Positions 43,401-54,900 of a DNA stretch of 64,000 nucleotides are shown here, piece by piece; the first letter of the stretch is position 1; each line of letters opens with the position of its first letter. Source of the stretch: Asterias rubens (lineage: Eukaryota; Echinodermata; Asteroidea; Forcipulatida; Asteriidae); contig NC_047066.1 in the NCBI RefSeq assembly GCF_902459465.1, positions 19,905,047 through 19,969,046 of the forward strand. The letters run 5' to 3'. The notes beneath the pieces are model-generated. The model made no database searches and was not told the origin of the DNA. It was given only the letters and a program-made list of their open reading frames with translations. Both the position numbers and the translations under genes were made by a program.

Positions 43401-45849
43401 CCCCCCTCGGCTATAAAGACATCAGGGATGGTAGAAGAAACTACTGGGGACAATACTGGTTTAAAGGTATGTATTTTAATGCTGGTGTACCAGTGTTAAA
43501 TGGTGGTGCACATACATGTAGTGTATGAAACAACATGTACAATAACTTAATGGTAAAAATAATGGTACAATGTACTTACTTACTACTGTTTTAAGGAGGA
43601 ACACAACAAAGATGGGGGTCCTCAGATATTCAACTAAACATAAAATTGGCAGTTCGTTAGTCTGATACTTTTTTTTTTTAAATCACTCTTTAATGAGGTT
43701 CCTTCCAGAAGTCTGACGATCCTTTGTCTAGTGGTTCAATAAATGCTGACGGACATTTGGGCTGTCATATTTTTGCTTTAAAAAGGGTACCAAGCTACAT
43801 GATAGCCGAAAGTTTTCAAGAAGTATTTTGTGCTTGTAAAAGCAGCTCTATGAAATTTGGTCAAGGTCTTTTGGTCACGTTGGTTTTGAAAACAAAAACC
43901 CCAACACCCTCACACATTCGTTGTGTTATTCAACTCTGTATGAGATGCCTACTTATCAAAACATATTTCATGAAAGAAAAATAAACAGATTTGATTTCAT
44001 GGTGCATTCCAGACACAACTCAACAGGTCAATCTCAGAGGCTCGGCCCCAGTGCACTCTAGCACTGTAGAAATCACTAGGGCATTGTAGGGTGGTCACCT
44101 CTGACAGTGTGTGTATGGTACTCGGCATTTCTCATGACTCCAGTAAATGAGGGAACCATGTGCAGTTGGATTTAAAGGATACAAAAATTATTGTCACAGT
44201 ACAATGCACCATGTGAGTGCTTGTAGAGGTTTCCAAATATGAAAGTTAGGAGTTTACAATTCTGGAGTGAAATCTTGAAATGTTTTACATGTGTATTCAT
44301 TATGGTAATGAAATATATCAAGTAATAAACAGGGTTGTAGCTAGACCAAGTTTAGTGGTGGGCAATATAAGGGCAAGCCTACCACGGGCAAGGGTATCAA
44401 CCAAATTATTTAATGTTGAATTATGGGCCATTATTGCTGAAGTAGGGCCAGGTTTCCAAACTGTTCGTGCTATGGGGTCCATGCAATAAGTTGAATGGCT
44501 GTTTGACCGTGTTCATTCTCTGTGACATTTGATACTCCTTATCATGAGCTGTTCTGAGATCAATCAGTGGACAATATTTGAACTCTGTTCTGGGCGGCAC
44601 AATGTATTTTGTCCTGGGCAGGCCCGCCCGGCACCGCCCACGGTGGCTACAACACTGGTAATAAACCACAAAGTGAATCTGACTTGGTATAGACCAATCC
44701 GACGCGCACCGGGTGCGGAAGTGTTGAGCACCGGGCGCCATTTGCAGCGGTGTCTTCAATGCCTAGATTGTGCACAAACAGACACACCGCAGTTGGTAAT
44801 TGTCAATAGAGGGCGCTACCAACTTTGTTTTGTCGGACTGGTCTATACTTAAGTTCAATTTTACACATTTTGTGTTGAACAAAAATATGACAAGAGCGGG
44901 ATTTGAACCTACCACCTCCATCACCTCCGCTCTGCCAACTATTTAGCCCTACATGTTATGTTGCTGTTTGGTAAGTTTCTTTATTTAGGGGTGCCAGTCA
45001 AAAGATTTAAAATACAACCTGAAATGGGCCAGTAACTCAGTTGGTTGAGTGCTGGGACATAAATTGGAAGGTCGAGGGTTCAATTCCAGTAATAACTGTG
45101 GCTTTGCTCAACACAAAAATGTTTTGTAAAATTGAATGAAGTACATGTTGAGTATAATTAGTTTCCTTTGTATTTTATAACTTGACAATGTATCCTTATG
45201 TACGTAGTAAACATGTAGAAAATTTCAAGATTGGACACCATAATTGCTTAGTTTATTTTATAGAAAACGTTAGTCTAGACAGTTAATTACATTCATGTTT
45301 CTTTTTGCAGGGGGGAGACCGTGTAATGGTCAGTGGTACTAAACTTGGGACCCTGCGCTACATCGGCACCACTGAGTTTGCCAAGGGGGACTGGGCAGGG
45401 GTAGATCTGGATGATGAACTTGGTAAAAATGATGGCGCCGTGGCAGGAACAAGGTACAGAACCACAACAGGATTGAGGGATATCATAGAAATAGAACCCG
45501 GACAACGCTGAGCCCGGCCACCCTCTGTGTCATCTGTGGACGCAGCGTATCGATACCATGCGATACGCGCGTATGGCAAAATTATCATCGCGTGAGACGC
45601 GTGTATGGCAAAATGGCAAGATGTCAGCGCACATAGACCGTTTCTAGTGTGTTCATTGGTCAATGATGATGTCATCGTATGGCAAAATTGTATGGCAAAT
45701 TGTTTTGCCTTACAGGCGTAACAAAAATGGCGTATGCGCGTTCATAAAAATGGTCTCACAACGAAACCGCATGCAGTATGAGACACTCAGCGTTCTCCGG
45801 GTTCCATTTCTATTAGGGATATACATGTGTACCGGTAATCATCATCATC

Positions 45850-45911
<62 letters not shown>

Positions 45912-48900
45912 AATAGTGGCTTTGTATGAGCTCATATCTGTCTCTGAGTGACTCTCAAGGCGCTTTGACATTCACTATTTACCTGCCATGTATGTGGGGC
46001 TTTGTTTGAGGTATGAGACCTGGGCCCAATTTCATAGTGCTGCTTAACGGTAAGCAAATTTGCGTGCTTACTGTAGCAGAAAAATTTGCTTAAGCCTTAG
46101 CGTATTTCACAGGTTAGCAGAAAAATTGGGCGGCCATATTGCGTGTTTACCGTGGATTTGCATTGTGACGTCATTTATTTTTGTGCGGTAAGCACTGGAA
46201 GGTTAGGCCCTGATATTGGGCCCTGATAGCACCATGTAATGGTTTACAAGGTGCTGCGGCGCTATACACGTACATGCAGCCAATCAAACCAGGAACTCTG
46301 GGGCGGACCCGCTTCCCTTTCCGATAACTGCACTGTGTCCTTTTGCATGCGCTGCATTACACACTGGACCAACGGCTTCACATCCGATCCAAAGGACGAA
46401 GCAATCATGGTAAAGTGTCACGACCGGGACTCGAACCCTCACTCTGCTGATCAGAAAGACAATAATTTTAATCTAGTACTCTTAGCCATGATAATCTGGT
46501 CCTGTGAACAAAAAGTACCTTGCAAAAAATTCAAAAATAGGCTGTGCAACAGCTCTATGAGAATTTCCACAGGAACTAAATCCATTAACATCAAAGATAT
46601 ATAACCCCCTGATGATCACATAAGGATACATGAAGAAGGGCCAAAAAGAATACCCTGTGGCACCACGTAACTTTTGTTGATTATTTTCCATCACCATTCA
46701 CCTACTCTGTATATTAGGTACTTCCAGTGCCAGCCTAAGCATGGTCTTTTTGCACCAATCCACAAAGTGGCTAAGGTCCGGGGTAAACCTAGACCCATCA
46801 ACTCCGACTTGGTCACACGGGAGAAGAGAAGCAGTAGCACCAGCTCCCTCAGCTCTATGGGTTCAACAACCTCGGGTATCGCCAGGAATTCAGGTTTACC
46901 GCCAGTAGACTCCAACTCTCCGAGGTCTCAAGATGTTTCTCGGAGATCGGGCACAGCTGCGCCTCAGGTGGGTTTTTGCTTTTATCATTTTGGAGTCTAT
47001 TTTTAGGTTTAACCCAATTTCATAGGATAAGCTGTTAAGCAGAAAACACTGCCTAGCAAACTGCTTTACATGGTTGGCAGAACACTAGTGCATTTCGATG
47101 GGTAACCAGATTCTGCTTGGCAACATTTTTCTGGGCTTAGCAAGTTTCAGTGGTTACCAGCTTTATGAAGTTGCTCCCTCATTTCTCTTCTCATGAATTC
47201 TTTAACTACTCGAAGGCCATCAATAAATCATTCTCTGTTACTCACTGAGTAGTCTTGTTAAACTTCAAAAATTCATTTTCTGCAACTCTTTGTGTGATCT
47301 TGTAAATTCAAGGAGTTACTCACTATTACTCACTGGATTATCTTGTAACTTCAAAAATTCATATTCTGATATTCTTTGAGACATCTTGTTACTTCAATAA
47401 GTCATTCTCTGTTACTCACTGAACAATCATGTTATTCAAATTTTCATTTTCTGATATTCTTTGAATAATCTGGTAACTTCAAGAAGTCATTCTATTATAC
47501 TCACTGAGTAATCCCATACATTCAAGAAGTCATTCTATTATACTCACTGAGTAATCCCATACATTCAAGAAGTCATTCTATTATACTCACTGAGTAATCC
47601 CATACATTCAAGAAGTCATTCTATTATACTCACTGAGTAATCCCATACATTCAAGAAGTCATTCTATTATACTCACTGAGTAATCCCATACATTCAAGAA
47701 GTCATTCTATTATACTCACTGAGTAATCCCATACATTCAAGAAGTCATTCTATTATACTCACTGAGTAATCCCATACATTCAAGAAGTCATTCTATGTTA
47801 CTGACTAAGTTATCTTATAACTTCAGGCGTTCAACCTGATCATTCTAATTTTATGGTGGAATTGGTTGATTAAATATTGCATGAAAACCTAGTGTGTTCA
47901 TATCGTTGCTTCAGTGCAGAAATGTCATATCTCAAAAATACTTTTGTTTTGGTCAAATCTTTTTATTATAGCAGAGATTATTTAAGCCCACATTTTTAGA
48001 TGACAACTAAAATGGAGAAAAAACTTGAGGTCATTAAACGTTATCACAAAACAACTTTGACTACTGTGCACTCCCTTGGTAGTGATAGTTTTGTCGTTTT
48101 AGACAGTGAAAATATTGCAACATTCCTTTGGGAAAACACATAAAGAGGAGGATACCATAGGAAGTAAAAGAGTTGCAAGTATTTCGGAGAGCAATTTTAA
48201 ATTTGCACAAGAAATATTGATTCAAGGTTCAGTGTATAACTACTCTCCTTTGCTGGGGTTTTAAAAGAGACACAATTTAAAAGTTTCAAACACGCTTTGT
48301 TGATACAACCTTTTTGCACTGACCTGATGACGAATGATTGTTTTGAAAAAGTGTGCCATCGTACAATAAACCCTTGTTTTCGTGGCACTTTAACGTGTCT
48401 TCTTTCCGTTTGTTAATATCCTAATGGTGGCTAAAAAGTTGTAAACAATAATTGTTTTCTTTGAAAATTGTTTGCAGAGTGAATTTGTTTTCTTAATTTC
48501 GTTTCCTTTTCGTTTTCCCAACCATCTGCTTTTCATTGTACAAAATGTATTTCCATTGTTTTTCCTTTTCTTTTTTTTATATGAAATCCATGTTGCCTGT
48601 GGCATGCTTTTAAAAAATCCACCGAAAAAAAATATTCCACAAAAGGCGGAAAAACGAAATGGCTTTGGTTTTAAAGCTGAAAACGCGCACATGCATGGCC
48701 ATTCTGCTGAGGAATCACACAACGAGTCCGGTGGGGTTGCGACGGTAACGCAGCCACTGCACCAGGCATCCCCAGTCCACAGTCGTCGGAGAGAAAATGA
48801 CTCTGGCCACAACAAAGAGGCTCTGGAGGTAGGGTCAAAGTTCACCCAAACTTTCTCCTTCTTTCACACAATGCTGGCTACATGTACTATCTAAATATGG

Positions 48901-51900
48901 GCGCAATTTCATAAAGCAGTTTACAGAAAGCATTCTTTTCATGGCCCAATTTCATAGAGCAGATTAAGCACGACAAATTTGCTAAGCACAACAATTGCTT
49001 ACCAGAATAAGGTTATCAGATAAAGTACCTTGTCACTTGCACAATCTTTGACTTGTATCCTGCAAAGTTTTGCTTAACGTTGTTAAGCAAAATTGTCTGC
49101 TTTTAAGCAGCTCTATGAAATTGGGTCAAGGTTACCACAGCCCAAAATTAATGCGCAAGTTAACGATGAGGAATATACATGTACATGTAGGTGGCATGTA
49201 CAATGTAAACAGTATGCAAGATTTCAATGTAAGTATTTGAATTGTTGCTTACAGTGTAAGAACTGACTTTTGCCTAGGGAAAGCAGTGATAAGAAATTCT
49301 GCTAGGGTTACCCACTAAGACGAGAAGGTCTGCTGACAAACTTTATGAAATTGGCCCATAATATGCTGATGGCTGAAGTATTGTCCATAACTTTGTGTTG
49401 TACAGTGTAGTACTTTGTACATGCAGGGAAATATGGGTTGGGTGTTCAGATTGTGTAGGGAACCTTTGCTTGTTGGGCTTGCTGATTGGTTGTTGTCGTG
49501 GTTTTGTGTAGCAGTAACTTTCTCTCTGTGTGATTCAATGTGATGTGATTGGCCGTTTGTGTGTTTACTCTTGATTGGCTGGCTGTTTGGTATGGTTTGC
49601 TCTGATTGGCTGTACGCTTGCTGGTTTGGGGCTGTTAACTCTGTTGTCCATGTAATGTATTGGTGTGTATTATTTGTACAGTGTATGTATGTTGTATATT
49701 GTGAATACAGTGTAAGGTTCAGTGCTCTACAGCATGATTGTATTGTTACATGTTTTATGTACAATAACACAAGGTTCTGACACTTTGAAATTACCTTTAA
49801 AATTATTCTAACCTTCAATTATGTCATAACATGCAAGTACATGTACATGTAGTGAAAAGAAGTCAGCGCTTTATCGCACCCCAAGGGGCATATCATCTTG
49901 TGCATTATTTGTATCTCGTTGTTATAATATCTCTTTTACAGAAGTTTGGACGGGTTGTAAATTTGTTAAATGCAATTTTGAAGTTCCAAATACATACCAT
50001 CAAAAACAGTCATCATAAACATCTATTTTGCAGTAGTTGAATATACATTGTACATGTAAAGCAAGATAGTTCTCTAAAGAAAGAAACCTACATGGCAAGT
50101 ACATTGTAGATCATACGTACACACATGGTGTTACCGCAAACCAAATATATAATAAATAGGTTATTGCACATTTTTCAGTATCAATTTCTCCCAATCGCTA
50201 AACACTCAATAACTGGAATATCTTAGCATTGTTAAGAATTCTTGTACAGGTCATGTCACTTCAAGTTTCCCCAACACATAAACCTCTAATCCAATAACAC
50301 TAATGGTCGGTAGAAAAGTGACACAGAAAAACACGACTTAAATGTACACCATTTATTCCACTCATCCACCGAGCACACACTGCTTTTGTGTAAACTGTTC
50401 GTGGCCGGAGCGGGTAATTTAACAAATTAAATCTTCAATACTTCAATGAGTTTTAGAGTCCAAATGGGTTTATGTATGTGATAGTGTATGGACTGAGAGA
50501 CCAATGTGATATACACATATTTGTGTTTGAGTGTGTGTGTGTGGAATTGGCGTTTATTTCTGGAGCATTTTGAGTTGTGGTTCGGTGTGCATGGAGGTCT
50601 GGTTGAAGTGTGTGTTTGATGAGTGACTCGACGGATTCCTTAGGTGAGTGGACGCTGATTTGTTTACCAAGGCTGAAATTCATACATTTAGCAAAGACAG
50701 GCTTTTAGATATGCTCTCTGGTACTGTACACAAACACAACATCAGGAGTGTTATTTACAACCCAAATTCCACTTCTGGCATACGTACGTGTCATAATTGT
50801 TGTGCCTCTGGCAAAGCTTTAAATAAACTCATCAAATTGAATCTAAATCTCACAATGACATATTCCTCACATTTTACATGCAATTTGTCCAGGCTTGCAT
50901 TCAGGCGGATAAAAAGACATTCAAATAACTACACGTAAAAATGATTTGGGTCATTACTATCAGTCTAGTAAACTTGAATACCATACAATTGAGCAACTCA
51001 GTTGGTTGTGTTTTCTGAATATTAGATGCCCTGGGGTTTGTGAACCTTAGTGTCAATGTGGTGGGGTATTCCAGTGTTACCTCATGACAGGACTACAATT
51101 GCTTGTAATGCCTTGGCAAAATGTGTTTCGACAGGGTGTACAATACATCTATGTTTACATGTTTCGGCACGATACTTCATGGAGGCAATGAAGGCGATTG
51201 CCTCCACAACCTAAAAATCTTTGACGATGACAAAAGTTTTGATCAAACAATGTAATTGTGAAGCTTGCCACATGATTCAGATGTTATTATAATGTGGTTC
51301 AGTAGTAGATTTCAGTTTGGTGTAATGTAGGCCTATCTTAGGATTTGAGGCATTGCATGGTGAGGTATCAATATATATTTGGTTTGCGGTAACACCATGT
51401 GTGTATCTACTTGCCTGGTTGAGTTTGTTCTGAGAGAACTGTCTTGCTTAATTCTACTACCGCAGAGTAGATTGTTCGGGTGTTCGGGAGACTTCTCAGT
51501 TCTGAAAAGAACTGTCCTGCTTATTAACTATTATCTGGATGGATGGTATAGAAATAGGCTGGGACTACTACTTTAGCTTATAGGATCGTAATTAACTGTA
51601 CTACCGCGGAGTCAGTTCTTGGGTTTGGTCTCAACGTTTCGACTAGCTGGCTCTAGTCATCCGCGGTAGTAGAATTAAGCAAGACAGTTCTCTAAGAACA
51701 AATTCTACCTGGCAAGTAGATACACACATGGTGTTACCGCAAACCAAATATATATAGGCCTAACTTGCTGGCTTCAAGGACGTAGTGGGAAATCAATGGT
51801 GCCCCTGCTGTGCTGTTCCCTTGGTTGACATTGAGGACAAGATAAGCAGGTTTCATCTGGTTCCTTGACCTGCCCGCGTACGTGTTCATAGAACACTGTG

Positions 51901-54900
51901 TATGAACACTGCCCAGGTCAAAATTCCAGTTGAACCTAGGTAACTGGGGTCAACTGGTTCAACTGGATAGTGACCAAACTCGTCCATTTTCCATATTAAC
52001 CAACTGGTTTGGACTAGGTTTAACTGTGTTCAACTAGCTTGAAATTATAAACCAGTTGGTTTCTGTCCATTTTCCATATTACATGTAAACCAACTGGTTA
52101 ACTAGTTTATCAACTGGTTTCAACTAGTTCCAGTTAAACCCAGTTTAACTAGGTTCAACTGGAATTTTGACCTGGGTGTGCAAGTAGACTGTGAATGGGT
52201 GAATGTAAGCAGAGAATTGATGAAAAGCGCTATATAAAAATGGGTTATTATTATACCAACTTAGTTGGCCTACCGGTTTTTATAATGTTCGTCCCTACCA
52301 AAGGAAACTCCCAAATGCCCGAAGGAAACTCCAACAACACCTGGGAACCCTGGGTTCCTGAATACATGTTCAAATGAGTGTACAGTTCTTGCACAGCATG
52401 GTATATTATGTACGGTACATGCTGTACATATAATCAAACAAGAGAGCTACATTACAGAGATGTAAATTAAAGTGCTAAATTGCACTGTAGAGCCTACACA
52501 GTTCAGTACCTTCAGTACCTTTACTCATTGTGTATTTGTACACATGTGTAGAAATGCAAAGATGAATATACATGTACACAGCTTCATTGACCGTACAAAA
52601 GTAATCTTATAAATAATCCAGTATTTTGAAATCTACTAATCTACTAATTAAACTGTTTAACTCCTCAGCATGCACTTAACATTAACCAGAACTCCTCTCT
52701 TTCCTTTTTTCTGCCTTTTTTGTTTTTCTTCTTTCATTATGCGTGCCTTGTGTTATGCATTATGATTGCAGTCAACTCACCAAGCAGAGCATGATCTAGC
52801 TGCTGTCAGGAACCAATATGAACAGGTACATAACATTAACAGCTCAAACCCAACGGCTCATGGTTCCCAGGCCACGGTAAAATAAAAGCACCTGTAATTA
52901 AAGGCAGTGTACACTATTGGCAATTGTCAAAGACTAGCCTTCACAGTTTGTGTATCTCAACATATGCATAAAATAACAAACCTGTGAAAATTTGAGCTCA
53001 ATCGGTCATCGAACTTGCGAGATATGAATGAAAGAAAAAACACCCTTGTCACACGAAGATGTGTGCATTTAGATGGTTGATTTCGGGACCTCAAGTTTCT
53101 CACAATGTTTTATACCATCAACCTCTCCCCATTACTTGTCACCAAGTAAGGTTTTATGCTAATAATTATTTTGAGTAATTACCAATAGTGTCCACTGCCT
53201 TTAACACTAATATTTACAAGTTTGAATTCCACACAAGTTTCTTGACAATGCAGAGCTGCCAAATCTCCCTGATTCTGAAGAAAGTTCCCTAAAATTTAAC
53301 TTATTTGTCCTTATTCTGATGAACAAATTGAAAATCTCTCTTACAAAAGCTTTTTCCCTATTTAATATTTTGAATGTAAACCTAAATATCTTCCTGATTG
53401 CAAGATGCAAATGGTTGGCAGCTCTGACAATGGCAGGCCTGAAATTATATGAAGGCCACAGAACCCATAGTCTCCATTGCTCTAGTATTGACCCCATTGC
53501 CCTGGTATTGACCCCATTGCCCTGGTATTGACCTCCATTGCCCTGGTATTGACCTCCATTGCCCCAGTATTGACCTCCATTGCCCTGGTATTGACCTCCA
53601 TTGCCCCGGTATTGACCTCCATTGCCCCGGTATTGACCTCCATTGCCCTGGTATTGACCTCCATTGCCCTGGTATTGACCTCCATTGCCCTGGTATTGAC
53701 CTCCATTGCCCTAGGCTATGCCTTAGTATCCCTTCAAAAATTCCCACTTAGTACATGTACAATGAAATTGAAAATGGCCTTGCCCCAAACAGAAACAAGA
53801 GACTTGATTTGAGTAGATTCAATCCCGGCTCAAATGCTTGGGCCACCATTGGCAAAGTGGCAATAAACCTACCCTTCCCTGTTTCCCCGCTTCCCTGCTT
53901 GGTGTCGGTAACCCTAGCTGGAGTGCAGACAGTGTAATAACATGAAAAAGAGCAAATGGATTGAGGGGGGGGGGGGGGGCACGGTATATGGCCGGGATTG
54001 TAGATGGCTGCAGACCTGCCAGAATCTTATTAAAATGGCCTGAAAAAGTCTGTAAAAGTTACCATGTACTTATAAGGTCAGCCATCAGACCATAGTGCAC
54101 AATAAAATGTAAAACATTGAAGGGCAAAGTAGTACCCCATGAAAAGTTTGTTCAGTTGATGTGATTTTGATGTCGCTCTGGTTAAATTGTTTGTGCACAG
54201 TACATGAAGGATAGCGAAGACAACCTCGATTCCTTGAAGTCATTGGTGGAATCGGCTGACAAAGAGAAAGTGGAGCTACTACAGCAACTTGAGGAAGAGA
54301 GGAGGTTAGTTCAGGGTCTGAAGCCTCATATACATACTGGTTTTTGAAACTGTTAGATTGTTAAGTACATGTTAAGCAATAAAACTAGCCTGTGACACTT
54401 TCGTTTCAAAAGGTCGTAACATTTTTCAGATGTTGCCCAAAATCCAGAGTGGTTAACATGTATGTCCACACAGGAATCCTTAATTGGAATACACAATCTT
54501 GGAAGACAAAAACTTATATCTTCTTCCATTTTCACCACATTACTTCAAAGTGAAATTATTCTCAAAATGTTTGGTACTATTCTAGTCTCTTTTCATATTT
54601 AATCTGCCGTTGATTTTACCAAACTCTTCCTAACTTAGGATTAGTTTTACATGTAGGACCAACACATGTAGGCAAGTTTAAGTTTGGTATCCATAGACGT
54701 TAGGACGCATTGAACCCATCCTAGCGTTTCGTGAAATTGGCTGCTGGTCTTGTAATTAAAATCCCGGTCAAGTAAAGATTTTGAGCTACAATTCCTGTGG
54801 TTTTGTGAATTTTCCCTCCAAATTCGAGCCCTGTGGGTGCCTAAGCATTCATCCTTCCCCAACAATTCCCTCGATGGGTGTTTTCACTCCTATAAATAGC

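Larger units (their letters stand above)
43467..45310. other. CLIP1 intron between CAP-Gly 1 and CAP-Gly 2 exons
   Basis: Holds the hAT MITE (44330-44657), the GTATAGAC MITE (44687-44848) and a tRNA-like SINE head (45026-45093). No further exon is seen. Confidence 0.6.
48829..52771. other. CLIP1 intron before the coiled-coil exons
   Basis: No exon is recognised, although vertebrate CLIP-170 has an extra helical segment (ALQEALKEKQ-like) at this point. Contains family F and D foldbacks, (GT)n at 50528-50540 and the 51912-52176 palindrome. Confidence 0.5.

Noticed and set aside
45663..45929. Frame with poly-Asn
   Set aside because: Product of the (TAA)n microsatellite read as AAT.
47481..47830. 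Regular 43-bp array that could look like a CRISPR
   Set aside because: Units are contiguous with no variable spacers and lie in a eukaryotic intron; this is a minisatellite.
48472..48645. Extension of the CLIP1 exon upstream to the AG at 48477
   Set aside because: It would add a long hydrophobic stretch ([13 protein letters not shown]) incompatible with a soluble CLIP linker.
49315..49818. 167-codon minus-strand frame in a CLIP1 intron
   Set aside because: Low-complexity Thr/His/Gln composition over repeat-rich DNA; no recognised family.
53445..53812. Three overlapping long frames of heptad repeats
   Set aside because: They arise from the 21-bp minisatellite, with no codon bias or start context.
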